This document shows, one piece after another, positions 24,271-33,311 of a stretch of DNA of 64,000 nucleotides (within the stretch, counting starts at the first letter, position 1; each line of letters opens with the position of its first letter). A program made the position numbers and the translations under genes. The notes under the pieces were generated by a model. It was not told the origin of the DNA and ran no database searches. It saw nothing but the letters and a program-made list of their open reading frames with translations. Source of the DNA: CADEDH01 sp050330635 (GTDB lineage: Bacteria; Actinomycetota; Acidimicrobiia; Acidimicrobiales; SZUA-35); the NCBI GenBank assembly GCA_050330635.1, contig JBHJNQ010000053.1:62001-126000 (forward strand), given 5' to 3'.

Positions 24271-25391
24271 CCGCCCCACTCAGTCCCGACGTGCTCGAGG
24301 ACCTCATCACCGGCACCATCGCCCCGGCTGCGCCCGACGTGGACGCCGAGGGCCGGTTCCCCCGTGATTCGATCGACGCCCTGCTGGCCGCCGGCTACGG
24401 CGCCCTGACCAGTTCCCCCGACGTCGGCGGCGTCGGCGCCTCCTTCGCCGATGCGGCGGCCGTCGTGCGACGCCTCGCTGCGGTGTGCGGCTCCACTGCG
24501 ATGATCTACACCATGCACCTGGCGGCCACCGCCGCCATCGAGGCCGCCGGATCCGACGAGGTCCGCCGTCAGATCGCCGCCGGTCGTCACCTCTCCACCC
24601 TGGCCTTCAGCGAGCGGGGATCCCGCAGCCACTTCTGGGCCACACTGTCCACCGCCCGGGCCGAGGGCGACGACGTCGTGCTCGACGCCGAGAAGAGCTG
24701 GGTCACGTCGGCCGGCGAGGCCGACTCCTACGTGTGGACCTCCCGTCCGGTCGAGGCCGACGGACCGTCCACCCTGTGGCTCGTGCCGGCCGATGCACCG
24801 GGCCTGAAGGTGGGCGCACCCTTTGACGGGCTCGGCCTCCGGGGCAACGCCTCGTCGCCGGTGGCGGCGGTCGGCGCCCGCATCGGTCGCAGCGCCATGC
24901 TGGGTGCCGATGGCGGTGGCCTCGACCTCGCCCTGTCCCAGGTCCTCCCGTGGTTTCTCGTGCTCAACGCCGCCGGGGGCCTCGGCTTCGGCGATGCCGC
25001 CCTCGCCGCCACGCTCGACCACCTCACGTCGGCCCGCCTGGAACACCTCGACCAGACGCTGGCCGACCAGGCGGTGCCCCGGGCCCGCTATGGCCGGCTA
25101 CGGGTCGTCCTCGACTCGGCCGGCGCCCTCGTCGACGACGCCTGCGTGGCCCTCGGATCGGGCCGGCCGGACGCCCCGCTGCGAATGCTGGAGGTCAAGG
25201 CGGCAGCCGGGGAGGCCGCCATCGAGGTCACCAGCGAGGCCATGCGCCTCGGCGGCGGTGCCGCCTTCCGGCGCGACATCGGCGTCGAGCGGCACTTCCG
25301 CGACGCCCGGGCCTCGAGCGTGATGGCGCCGACCAGCGACGCCCTCCACGACATGATCACCCGTGCCCTGACCGGGATGCCGCTGCTGTGA
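24267..25391 (+). CDS. Acyl-CoA dehydrogenase family flavoprotein
   Basis: 374 residues from GTG 24267. Acyl-CoA-dehydrogenase fold: N-terminal helices (DSIDALLAAGYGALTS), the flavin-binding middle domain (LAFSERGSRSHFWATLSTAR, LDAEKSWVTSAGEADSYVW), and the C-terminal helical domain with MRLGGGAAFRRDIGVERHFR. The C-terminal catalytic glutamate of classical fatty-acid enzymes is not obvious, so it may be a monooxygenase or desulfurising enzyme. It overlaps the PhnD-like gene by GTGA. Confidence 0.85.
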   Translation: MTAPLSPDVLEDLITGTIAPAAPDVDAEGRFPRDSIDALLAAGYGALTSSPDVGGVGASFADAAAVVRRLAAVCGSTAMIYTMHLAATAAIEAAGSDEVRRQIAAGRHLSTLAFSERGSRSHFWATLSTARAEGDDVVLDAEKSWVTSAGEADSYVWTSRPVEADGPSTLWLVPADAPGLKVGAPFDGLGLRGNASSPVAAVGARIGRSAMLGADGGGLDLALSQVLPWFLVLNAAGGLGFGDAALAATLDHLTSARLEHLDQTLADQAVPRARYGRLRVVLDSAGALVDDACVALGSGRPDAPLRMLEVKAAAGEAAIEVTSEAMRLGGGAAFRRDIGVERHFRDARASSVMAPTSDALHDMITRALTGMPLL

Positions 25392-26260
25392 GCGGGCCGG
25401 CGAGTGCGCCGTTCGTGCTGGGTGCCGTGGCCTACGCCCCCAAGGTGGTGACGATCTGGGAGGGGTTCCGTCAATGGTTCGACGAGAACGACTTCCCGGT
25501 CGACTACGTCCTGTACTCCAACTACGAGCGCCAGGTCGAGGATCTCCTGGCCGGTCGGATCGACGTGGCGTGGAACTCCCCGCTGGCCTGGGTGCGGGCC
25601 CGCCGGCTGGCGGCGGCGGCGGGGCGATCGGCGTCGGCCCCGATCATGCGCGACACCGACCAGGACCTCACGTCGGTGGTCCTCGTCCGCTCCGACGCCG
25701 GCATCGGCTCCCTCGAGGAACTCGCCGGCCGCCGGGTGGCGGTGGGGGCCACCGACTCGCCCCAGTCGCGGCTGATCCCGCTCGGTCACCTGGCCACCGC
25801 CGGGATGCCGCCGGGTGAGGCGTTCGACGTCGTCCGGTTCGACGTCATGGTCGGCAAGCACGGCGATCACGTGGGCGGGGAGCGCGACGCCGTCGTGGCG
25901 CTGCTGGCGGGCGAGGTCGACGCCGCCTGCATCATCGGGGCCAACCACCTGGCATTCGCCCAGGAGGGCCTGATCCCGGCGGGGGCGGTGCAGGCGGTGA
26001 GCGAGACCGAGCCGTACGACCACTGCGTCTTCACGCTGCTCGACGACGCCGTGGCGCCCACCACGGTCGACGTGTTCAGCGAGCTGCTGCTGTCGATGTC
26101 GTTCGACGACCCCGAGGTACGGGGCCTGCTCGAGCTCGAGGGTCTCCGCCAGTGGGTCCCGGGCCGGACGACCGGTTTCGATCAGCTCGAACGGGCCGTC
26201 GACCTCCTGGGCCTCTACGACGAGGCCGGCCGGATCGTCGACGCCGGGTACCACCCGTGA
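25388..26260 (+). CDS. PhnD/SsuA-like periplasmic-binding-fold protein without signal peptide
   Basis: 290 residues from GTG 25388. The transferrin-like type 2 binding fold seen in phosphonate-binding proteins is suggested by VLYSNYERQVEDLLAGRIDV, LVRSDAGIGSLEELAGRRVA, GATDSPQSRLIP and GEVDAACIIGANH. The protein starts straight with the first beta-strand (FVLGAVAYAPKVVTIWEG), with no signal peptide or lipobox, and no permease or ATPase gene is adjacent. It is therefore probably cytoplasmic, perhaps holding a small substrate for its enzyme neighbours. It is coupled by GTGA overlaps on both sides. Confidence 0.8.
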   Translation: MSGPASAPFVLGAVAYAPKVVTIWEGFRQWFDENDFPVDYVLYSNYERQVEDLLAGRIDVAWNSPLAWVRARRLAAAAGRSASAPIMRDTDQDLTSVVLVRSDAGIGSLEELAGRRVAVGATDSPQSRLIPLGHLATAGMPPGEAFDVVRFDVMVGKHGDHVGGERDAVVALLAGEVDAACIIGANHLAFAQEGLIPAGAVQAVSETEPYDHCVFTLLDDAVAPTTVDVFSELLLSMSFDDPEVRGLLELEGLRQWVPGRTTGFDQLERAVDLLGLYDEAGRIVDAGYHP

Positions 26261-27462
26261 CCGACCCCGCCGGGGCCGAGGTCGTCCACCTGGGCGACCT
26301 CGGCTTCGACGGTGGGGCCCACGTGCTCGTCGCCCGGGGCCTGCGCCGCGTCGAGGCCGGCGCCACCGTGTCGGTGGTCGGCTCCCACCACGACCTTCGC
26401 TCGCAGCTGCGGGCATGGTGCACGGCCAACGGCCACCGCCTGGTGAACGATGGTCCGGAGGCCGGGGTACTGGCCGTGGAGAAGGGGACGACCAGCGCAT
26501 CCCGCTGGGTCGGCGCCGTCCCCGCCGGATCGCCGGCCCGGGGGGAGGTGGTCGAGCGGCCGCCGGCCCACTGGGGGCTGGCGGCGCGCGGCGTCTGGGT
26601 CGAGGCGGGCGGCCCGACACCCCGGTTCGACCTCGACCGGCGCGACGAGATTTGGGCCGACGATGCGGGGCGCCTCTACGAGCGAGCCCTGGCCGGCCAG
26701 TGGGATCCCGCCACCGCGGTGGAATGGAACGCCCCCCTTCCCGACGATCCGGAGATCGAGCAGGCGGTGGTGCAGGTCATGACCTATCTCGTCGAGAACG
26801 AGGAGGCGGCACTGGTGGTGCCGGCCCGGTTCCTGGGACGGATACACCCTCACTTCGTCGAGATCCAGCATCTGCTGGCGGTCCAGATCGCCGACGAGGC
26901 CCGCCACGCTCACGTGTTCGCCCGTCGGGCCCGCCTGGGCGAACGACCGCCGGCGCTGTCGAGCGCCGGCGGGCGGTCATCGTTGCAGACCCTGCTCGAC
27001 GAGCCCGACTTCGCCACGGCCAGCTTCCTGCTCAGCGTGCTCGGCGAGGGCACCTTCCTCGCTCTGCTTGGGTTCATCGAGCGCCACGCCCCCGACGGCT
27101 GCACCCGCAGCATCGCCCACCTCGTCCGCAGCGACGAGGCCCGTCACGTGGCGTTCGGTGTCGCCCACCTCGAACGACATTGCCGACTCGACCCGGACCT
27201 CCGGTCCCGCCTCGCCGCCGCCGTGGAAAGTCGGCACGACGATCTCCGTTCCACCGCCGGGCTCAACCAGGAGGTCTTCGACGCCCTGGTGCTCCTGGCC
27301 GCAGGGTCGTTCGAGCCCGGAGCCATCGAAAGGGGGTGGGATGGGGTGCAGCACCTCCAGGCCGACATGCATGACGGTCGGGTTGCCCGTCTCGCCCGGC
27401 TCGGTTTCACCCCGGACGAGGCGGAGGCCCTGGCCGCCCTCCACACCCGCAACTTCATGTGA
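26257..27462 (+). CDS. TusA-like domain fused to a ferritin-like diiron domain
   Basis: 401 residues from GTG 26257. Residues 1-75 resemble TusA-type sulfur carriers (VLVARGLRRVEAGATVSVVG, LRAWCTANGHRLV) but without the N-terminal CPxP cysteine. The larger C-terminal part is a ferritin-like four-helix protein with diiron ligand motifs: ENEEAALVVPARF (about 185), QIADEARHAHVFARR (about 212) and SDEARHVAFG (about 293). Such proteins include N-oxygenases and other diiron oxidases. It is the third gene of a GTGA-coupled operon, so oxygen chemistry on a sulfur- or nitrogen-containing small molecule is plausible. Confidence 0.78.
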   Translation: MTDPAGAEVVHLGDLGFDGGAHVLVARGLRRVEAGATVSVVGSHHDLRSQLRAWCTANGHRLVNDGPEAGVLAVEKGTTSASRWVGAVPAGSPARGEVVERPPAHWGLAARGVWVEAGGPTPRFDLDRRDEIWADDAGRLYERALAGQWDPATAVEWNAPLPDDPEIEQAVVQVMTYLVENEEAALVVPARFLGRIHPHFVEIQHLLAVQIADEARHAHVFARRARLGERPPALSSAGGRSSLQTLLDEPDFATASFLLSVLGEGTFLALLGFIERHAPDGCTRSIAHLVRSDEARHVAFGVAHLERHCRLDPDLRSRLAAAVESRHDDLRSTAGLNQEVFDALVLLAAGSFEPGAIERGWDGVQHLQADMHDGRVARLARLGFTPDEAEALAALHTRNFM

Positions 27463-27515
27463 GTTGATGGACCCGGGGTTGTGTGAGTAGATGCGTTGCG
27501 ACTACACCTCGCTCC

Positions 27516-27538
27516 CAATGGTCTCAACGAGACCATTG
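27516..27538. promoter_or_regulatory. Perfect 10-bp inverted repeat upstream of modA
   Basis: CAATGGTCTC (27516-27525) and GAGACCATTG (27529-27538) around a 3-base centre, 17 bases before ATG 27556. The long symmetric arms and AT-richer sequence than the surroundings suggest a regulator binding site overlapping the promoter or leader. No U-run follows, which argues against a terminator of the upstream operon. Confidence 0.6.
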
Positions 27539-27555
27539 ATCGAGATCGGGGCACG

Positions 27556-28374
27556 ATGATGATGCTCGAGAGGTTCGGGTCGATGGTGGTGGCGGTCGTG
27601 GTCAGCGTCGGCGCCGCAGGTTGTGGCGGCGACGACGGCGGGGGGGACGACTCGTCGGACACCACCATCGCAGCCTCGGCCTCCGGTGACGGGGCGGTCG
27701 AGGGTCCGGTGGTCGTGTTCGCCGCAGCGTCGTTGGCCGACGCCTTCGCCGAGGTGGAATCGGCGTTCGAGGCCGCCAACCCCGGGGCCGACGTGCAGCT
27801 GAACACGGCGGGTAGCTCGGCGCTGCGGGAGCAGCTCCTCGAGGGCGCTCCCGCCGATGTCTTCGCATCGGCCAACCAGTCGAACATGCAACAGGTCGTC
27901 GACGCCGGCGAGGTGGACGGCGAGCCCGAGGTCTTCGTGCGCAACCGGCTGCAGATCGCGGTGCCGGCAAGCAACCCGGGTGACGTCGCCGGCCTCGCCG
28001 ATTTCGCCCAGCCGGACCTGCTGATCGGGCTGTGTGCCGAGGGGGTCCCATGCGGTGACTTGGCCCGCCAGGCGCTGGCCAACGCCGGGGTCGAGCCGTC
28101 GATAGACACCAACGAGCCCGACGTGCGGGCGTTGCTGACCAAGATCGAAGCCGACGAGCTCGACGCCGGCATCGTCTACGTCACCGACGTGACCGCCGCC
28201 GGTGACCTGGTGGAAGGCATCGACATCCCGGAGGACGCCAACGTCGTGGCCGCCTACCCGATCGCCGGCCTGGCCGAGGCCCCCAACCCCGAGGGGGCCG
28301 AGGCATTCGTGGCCTTCGTGCTGTCGGACGAGGGTCAGGCCATCCTCGGGGCCTACGGCTTCTCGTCCCCGTAG
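27556..28374 (+). CDS. modA: Molybdate ABC transporter substrate-binding lipoprotein
   Basis: Extracytoplasmic molybdate/tungstate-binding protein, 272 residues. Three ATGs lie at the start (27556, 27559, 27562). The signal peptide ends in a lipobox (VGAAGCGG, Cys about 24), followed by an acidic linker. The mature protein shows the ModA signatures VVFAAASLADAFAEVE, NTAGSSALREQLLEGAPAD, VFASANQSNM and GIVYVTDV. Its partner permease and ATPase are not adjacent, but a ModBC pair lies at 44554-46415. Confidence 0.92.
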   Translation: MMMLERFGSMVVAVVVSVGAAGCGGDDGGGDDSSDTTIAASASGDGAVEGPVVVFAAASLADAFAEVESAFEAANPGADVQLNTAGSSALREQLLEGAPADVFASANQSNMQQVVDAGEVDGEPEVFVRNRLQIAVPASNPGDVAGLADFAQPDLLIGLCAEGVPCGDLARQALANAGVEPSIDTNEPDVRALLTKIEADELDAGIVYVTDVTAAGDLVEGIDIPEDANVVAAYPIAGLAEAPNPEGAEAFVAFVLSDEGQAILGAYGFSSP

Positions 28375-28435
28375 GCCACCGCCGGCGAGGAGCCGGAACG
28401 AGATGGCGTGCGCTATCCTTGGAGGGAGATCTCCG

Positions 28436-28810
28436 GTGAACACAGCCCAGCATCCTCCAGTCGAGAACCGTCCCAGTGTGAAGCAAATGCAGCGGTGGCG
28501 ATTGATCGTGTCCGTGCTGGCGGTGGCGACCGCCATCGTCATCGTTCCCGGGGTTGGTGCCCCAGCGAGTTCGAGTTCGACCCCGGGCTCGACGACGGCA
28601 GCAACCGCCGGATGGCCGGTGGAGGAAGCGTCGGCGAGCATGCCGGTGGTGTCCGGTCGCCGTGCGCCGTGCCCCGTGGGGTCGGATCAGGGCGACCGCT
28701 GCCATCGGTCGACCGTCGCCGGCCGTGCGCCCCTGGTCGATCCGGGGCTCGCCCGGTGGTGGCGTCTCGTGCCGCCGGCATGGCGGGGTCCCCCGGCCGT
28801 GACGGACTGA
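28436..28810 (+). CDS. Hypothetical protein with signal anchor
   Basis: 124 residues from GTG 28436, preceded by GGAGG at 28421-28425 and a -10-like TATCCT at 28414-28419. After a polar N-terminus there is one hydrophobic segment (LIVSVLAVATAIVIVPGVGA), then a Ser/Thr/Pro-rich region and a basic tail. No domain recognised. The reading frame could be coincidental, but the ribosome-binding site supports it. Confidence 0.4.
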   Translation: MNTAQHPPVENRPSVKQMQRWRLIVSVLAVATAIVIVPGVGAPASSSSTPGSTTAATAGWPVEEASASMPVVSGRRAPCPVGSDQGDRCHRSTVAGRAPLVDPGLARWWRLVPPAWRGPPAVTD

Positions 28811-28957
28811 TTGATCTTACTTGGGGCGGGCCGACGTTCGGCCTCCCCGGGCGACGCACTCCCGGGCATTCGCTGGTGTGGCTCGGGCGGCGTCTCCGAC
28901 GCCCATCGAGGCCCTCGATGGTTTCTCGGTTGACTCGATTTCTGGAGGTAAGAAGAA

Positions 28958-29800
28958 GTGTTCCGAAACGGAGCGAAGACCGCCGTGCTGCTGGCAGCGC
29001 TGGGCGGTGTGATGGTTGGTGTCGGCTCGATGTTCGGTCGGGGTGGGGCGCTCGTGGGCCTCGTGCTCGGCCTCGCCGTGGTCGGCTTCTCCTACTGGAA
29101 GAGCGACACGCTGGCGATCCGTGCTGCCAAGGCGGTGCCGGCCGACGAGGCCCAGCTGCCCGAGTACTACGCGATCATGCGTGAGCTCACCACGAGGGCG
29201 CAGATGCCGATGCCCCGGCTCTACGTGTCGCCCGAGATGCAGCCGAACGCGTTCGCCACGGGCCGCAACCCAGAGCATGCAGCGGTGGCGGTGACCGCCG
29301 GCCTGCTCCAGTTGTGCGCCTGGGACGAGGTGCGCGGCGTCCTGGCCCACGAGCTGGCTCACATCCGCAACCGTGACATCCTGATCGGCTCGGTCGCCGC
29401 CGCCATCGCCACGGGAATCTCGTTCATCGCCAACATGGCGATGTGGGGAGCCATGTTCGGCGGTCGTGACGACGAGGACAGCAACCCGATCGCCATGTTG
29501 GCGACGGCGTTGTTGGCGCCGGTGGCGGCCTCGCTGATCCAGATGGCGATCTCGCGCAGTCGCGAGTTCGAAGCCGACCGGGTCGGCGCCGAGCTCACCG
29601 GCAACGGTGAGCCCCTGGCCCGGGCCCTCGAGAAGCTCGAGGCGTACGCCGCCAGGGTGCCGATGAACATCGCCCCGGCCCAGGCCAGCCACTTCATCGT
29701 CAACCCGTTGACCGGGCGCAACGTCGGGATGGCCAACCTGTTCCGGACGCATCCGACGACGGAGCAACGGGTGGCCCGGCTGCGAGGTGTGCGCGTCTGA
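28958..29800 (+). CDS. htpX: M48-family zinc metalloprotease HtpX
   Basis: Membrane protease for quality control of membrane proteins, 280 residues from GTG 28958, with GGAGGTAAG upstream. Two N-terminal hydrophobic helices are followed by the active site HELAHIRNRD (HExxH, about residue 130), two further membrane segments, and the third zinc ligand in SREFEADRVGAEL. The C-terminal FRTHPTTEQRVARL is typical. It is a single gene followed by a strong hairpin. Confidence 0.94.
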   Translation: MFRNGAKTAVLLAALGGVMVGVGSMFGRGGALVGLVLGLAVVGFSYWKSDTLAIRAAKAVPADEAQLPEYYAIMRELTTRAQMPMPRLYVSPEMQPNAFATGRNPEHAAVAVTAGLLQLCAWDEVRGVLAHELAHIRNRDILIGSVAAAIATGISFIANMAMWGAMFGGRDDEDSNPIAMLATALLAPVAASLIQMAISRSREFEADRVGAELTGNGEPLARALEKLEAYAARVPMNIAPAQASHFIVNPLTGRNVGMANLFRTHPTTEQRVARLRGVRV

Positions 29801-29835
29801 GCGGCTCGACCGGAGGCGGGCACCGGCTCGAAACC

Positions 29836-29863
29836 GTCCCGGCAGGCTCGGCCCTGCCGGGAC
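29836..29863 (+). terminator. Hairpin terminator-like structure after htpX
   Basis: Perfect 11-bp stem GTCCCGGCAGG/CCTGCCGGGAC with a 6-base loop, starting 36 bases after the HtpX stop. No U-run follows, as is common in high-GC actinobacteria. Confidence 0.65.
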
Positions 29864-29939
29864 CGGCGGAGCGGTGAGCCCCACCACTTGTGGCCATCGG
29901 CCCTAGGCGATCGCTCCGTGTCGCTGTTTGGCTATCGGC

Positions 29940-31739
29940 ATGGGCCAGGGAGACCCGGACATCGGTCAGGAAACCCCGGTCGCCGCCGGCTCCGCCACCG
30001 TTGGGGGCGGTGGGGGTGGGGCGCGCAGTTACTTCCGCGCCATCGCCGTCGACTTCGACGGGACGCTGACCGAGGGCGCCCGGCCCGACCAGGCCGTCCT
30101 GGACGCCATCGCCGATGCCCGTGGTGACGGGATACGCGTGATCCTCGTGACCGGTCGCATCCTCGGTGAGCTGCGCCACGGCTTCCGCGACGTCGACGAG
30201 CACTTCGACAGCATCGTGGCGGAAAACGGAGCCCTGATCAGCGGACCCCACGGCCGGCGGCTCCTCTCCGACCCGGTCGACGAGGTCCTCGAGGACGCTC
30301 TCCTCCGCCGCCATGTACCCATCCGGGCCGGGGAGGTGCTCCTGGCCTGCGACGCCGCCCACGATCGCATCGTCCTCGAGGAGATCGGACGGCTCGGCCT
30401 CGACTGCCAGATCCTCCGGAACCGGGCGGCGCTGATGGTGCTCCCGGCCGGGGTGACCAAGGGGTCGGGTCTGCTCGAGGCGCTGGCCGACCTCGGGGTA
30501 TCCCGCCACAGCACGATCACCGTCGGTGACGCCGAGAACGATCGCCGCCTCCTCGATGTCGGCGAGTACGGTGTCGCCGTCGCCAACGCGGTGGAGGCGC
30601 TCAAGGACCGCGCCGACCTCGTCCTCGACGAGCCGGACGGTCGGGGCGTCGTGGCCCTGCTCCGTGGTCCGATCCTGACCGGCTCCCGCCCGGCCCGGTC
30701 CGCCCGTTGGCGGTTGCACATAGGCGCGGCCGATGGCGAGGCGGTCACGATCCCGGCGTCGCAGATCAACGTGCTCATCGCCGGTGGCTCGGGGATGGGG
30801 AAGTCGTACCTGGCTGGTCTCCTGGCCGAGGAGGTCTCCGAGCTCGGCTACTCGGCCCTCATCGTCGACCTCGAAGGCGACCACCTCGACCTCGACGATC
30901 TCCGGGGCGTCCTCTCGGTCGGTGGGGTCGAACCCCTACCCAGACCCGGCGAGATCCACCGGCTCCTCCGGCACCGCTTCGGTAGCGTCGTCCTCGACGT
31001 CTCGCTCCTCGACCATCCCCACCAGGACGCCTACATCTCGGCCCTGCCCGGGATCATCGAGGAGGAGCGGCGCCAGACCGGCCTGCCCCACTGGGTCTTC
31101 GTCGACGAGGCCCACCGCCTCGTCGGGACCGATCTGTTGGGCACCACCATGCTCGACGAACCCAACCGGGGGCACTGCCTCGTGAGCTACCAACCCGAGC
31201 ACCTCACCTCCATCTCACCCCGCTACCTCGACGTCGTCCTCCTGACCCCCGGGCTGGAGCCCGACCAGCTGCCCGGCCTGGCCCGAGCCACGGGGCGGAC
31301 CAGCGATCACCTCGCAGCGTTGCTCGATGGGGCGATGATCGGGGAGGCGGTCATCATCGAGCCGGCCCGCGCCCCCGATCACGACCGGCGCTTCACCGTG
31401 GGGGGCCGCCGCACCACCCACGTGCGCCACTGGCACAAGTACGCCCGCCTCCCCCTCGACCCGGCGCTGCACTTCCACTTCCGGTCGATTGGGGGTGCCC
31501 CAACCGGCAACGTGGCCAGCAGCCTCCACGAGTTCCACCATCTCCTGCGGGGGAGCCCGCCCGATGTCATCGACCACCACGTCGCCGGGGGTGACTTCTC
31601 CCGCTGGATCCTCGCCGCCACCAGGGACGACACCCTGTGCGACAGCTTCGCCGACGCCGAACGATCGCGGGGAGCGAACGACAGCGTCGACATCCGGGAC
31701 GACCTCGTTCGGGCCATCGAGCAGCGCTACCTCGGCTGA
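29940..31739 (+). CDS. HAD phosphatase-like domain fused to a P-loop ATPase
   Basis: 599 residues from ATG 29940. Residues 30-230 are a HAD-type (Cof-like) phosphatase: IAVDFDGTLTEG motif I, VILVTGR motif II, and TVGDAENDRRLLDVGEYGVA motif IV. Residues about 275-430 form a HerA/FtsK-like ATPase: Walker A GGSGMGKS and Walker B HWVFVDEAHR. The C-terminal 130 residues (HWHKYARLPLDPALHFHFRS, HHVAGGDFSRWILA) resemble a small domain of the DUF5752 type that accompanies HAD/sugar-related proteins. A combined regulatory phosphatase/ATPase is suggested. A hairpin follows. Confidence 0.75.
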   Translation: MGQGDPDIGQETPVAAGSATVGGGGGGARSYFRAIAVDFDGTLTEGARPDQAVLDAIADARGDGIRVILVTGRILGELRHGFRDVDEHFDSIVAENGALISGPHGRRLLSDPVDEVLEDALLRRHVPIRAGEVLLACDAAHDRIVLEEIGRLGLDCQILRNRAALMVLPAGVTKGSGLLEALADLGVSRHSTITVGDAENDRRLLDVGEYGVAVANAVEALKDRADLVLDEPDGRGVVALLRGPILTGSRPARSARWRLHIGAADGEAVTIPASQINVLIAGGSGMGKSYLAGLLAEEVSELGYSALIVDLEGDHLDLDDLRGVLSVGGVEPLPRPGEIHRLLRHRFGSVVLDVSLLDHPHQDAYISALPGIIEEERRQTGLPHWVFVDEAHRLVGTDLLGTTMLDEPNRGHCLVSYQPEHLTSISPRYLDVVLLTPGLEPDQLPGLARATGRTSDHLAALLDGAMIGEAVIIEPARAPDHDRRFTVGGRRTTHVRHWHKYARLPLDPALHFHFRSIGGAPTGNVASSLHEFHHLLRGSPPDVIDHHVAGGDFSRWILAATRDDTLCDSFADAERSRGANDSVDIRDDLVRAIEQRYLG

Positions 31740-31740
31740 C

Positions 31741-31766
31741 GGCGGCCGCCGACGGCGTCGGCCGCC
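31741..31766 (+). terminator. Hairpin after the HAD-ATPase gene
   Basis: GGCGGCCG (31741-31748) pairs with CGGCCGCC (31759-31766) directly after the stop codon; the loop itself contains further pairing potential. Probably part of transcription termination before the methyltransferase gene. Confidence 0.45.
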
Positions 31767-31877
31767 ACCAGGCCGACGGGACCGGTCGGGGGCTACTCCC
31801 CGTCCGTTGGCAGGCTACCGTCGAAGCGATCGGGACGGGCGGACGACCCGACACGACGTGGAAAGGGCCGGCGAGCG

Positions 31878-33194
31878 GTGAGTATCGATCGGGATCGCCT
31901 GGAGCGACTGCCGACGCCGTCGTCGCGTCGCCTGGCGGTGCGCGTCAGACCGGATGCCCTCCGTCGGATCCGCGCCGGTCACCCGTGGGTCTACGACCGG
32001 TCGATCGAGTCGGTCAGTCACGGCGACGGGCGGGCCGGCGAGCTCGGCGTCGTGTTCGACCGCAGGCGCCGGTTCGCCGCCATCGGGCTGTGGGATCCCC
32101 GGTCGCCGATCCGGTTACGCATCCTCCATGTCGGCCAACCGACCACGATCGATGCCGCCTGGTTCGCCGATCGGGTGGCGGCGGCGGTCGCCGCTCGCCG
32201 TGAGCTGCTCGATCGGCACGACCGGTCCGGTCTGGCCCCCTACGGCCCCGGCTTCCGGGCCGTCAACGGGGAGAACGACGGGCTCCCGGGCCTCGTCGTC
32301 GACTGCTATGACCATGTCGCCGTCGTCAAGCTGTACAGCGGCGTCTGGTTCCCCCACCTGCGGGCCGTCGTCGCCGGTGTCGCCGCCGCCACCGGCACCG
32401 ACGCCGTCGTCCTGCGCCTCGCCCGCAACCTGGCGGGAGCCGACACCCACGGCCTGGCCGACGGTGACGTGGTAGCCGGTGACCTGGCCGACGGGCCGGT
32501 GCTGTTCACCGAGGGCGGTTTGACCTTCGAGGCCGACGTGCGGCGGGGCCAGAAGACCGGGCACTTCCTCGACCAGCGATCGAATCGGCTGGCGGTGGGA
32601 TGCCTCGCTGATGGCAAGCGGGTGCTCGACGTGTTCGCCTCGACGGGTGGCTTCACCGTCCACGCCGCCGCCGGCGGCGCCACGTCGGTCCACGCCATCG
32701 ACGCCTCGGCCCCCACGCTCGAGGTGATCGCTCGCAACCTCGGCCACAACGCCGCCGTGGCAGGGGTCGCCTCGTGCCCGGTGACGACCGAGGTCGGCGA
32801 TGCCTTCGACACCATGGGCGATCACGGCCGGGCCGGCAACCGCTACGACCTCGTCATCGTCGACCCCCCGTCGTTCGCCCAGCGAGCCACCGCGGTGAGC
32901 CGGGGCCGGGCCGCCTACGCCAAGCTCACGAAGCTGGCCATCGGTCTGATCGAGGAGGGCGGCATCCTCGTCCAGGCCTCCTGTTCGGCCCGGATCACCC
33001 CCGATCAGTTCTTCGCCACGGTCACCGAGGCGGCGGCCGACCACGGCGCCACGCTCACCGAACTGTGCCGAAGCGGCCACGACATCGATCACCCGGTCAC
33101 CTTCGACGAGGGCGGCTACCTCAAGGCGGGTTTCTGGCGGGTCGATCCCGGCCGGCCCCGCCGTGCGGTGGGGCGGGCGGGCGGGCGGCGATGA
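31878..33194 (+). CDS. Class I rRNA large-subunit methyltransferase, RlmI type
   Basis: S-adenosylmethionine-dependent methyltransferase related to RlmI (23S rRNA m5C1962), 438 residues from GTG 31878. An N-terminal PUA-like domain (RIRAGHPWVYDRSIESV) is followed by an EEHEE region and the Rossmann domain: KTGHFLDQRSNR, VLDVFASTGGFTVHAAAGGA, DLVIVDPPSFAQ and ASCSARITPDQF. The basic tail is longer than usual. A single gene. Confidence 0.85.
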   Translation: MSIDRDRLERLPTPSSRRLAVRVRPDALRRIRAGHPWVYDRSIESVSHGDGRAGELGVVFDRRRRFAAIGLWDPRSPIRLRILHVGQPTTIDAAWFADRVAAAVAARRELLDRHDRSGLAPYGPGFRAVNGENDGLPGLVVDCYDHVAVVKLYSGVWFPHLRAVVAGVAAATGTDAVVLRLARNLAGADTHGLADGDVVAGDLADGPVLFTEGGLTFEADVRRGQKTGHFLDQRSNRLAVGCLADGKRVLDVFASTGGFTVHAAAGGATSVHAIDASAPTLEVIARNLGHNAAVAGVASCPVTTEVGDAFDTMGDHGRAGNRYDLVIVDPPSFAQRATAVSRGRAAYAKLTKLAIGLIEEGGILVQASCSARITPDQFFATVTEAAADHGATLTELCRSGHDIDHPVTFDEGGYLKAGFWRVDPGRPRRAVGRAGGRR

Positions 33195-33311
33195 CGACCA
33201 CCCCGCTAACCCGTCCATGACTATGTCGGGGCCCAGCCGGAGGCGGCGCAGAGGCGCTGCGGGAGGTGCGTCGCCACAGCCCGGCGCCGGCTCGCCCGTG
33301 GTCGATCGCCG

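Noticed and set aside
27463..27555. Molybdenum-cofactor riboswitch before modA
   Set aside because: The 90-base gap is too short for that riboswitch, and only a simple inverted repeat is present.
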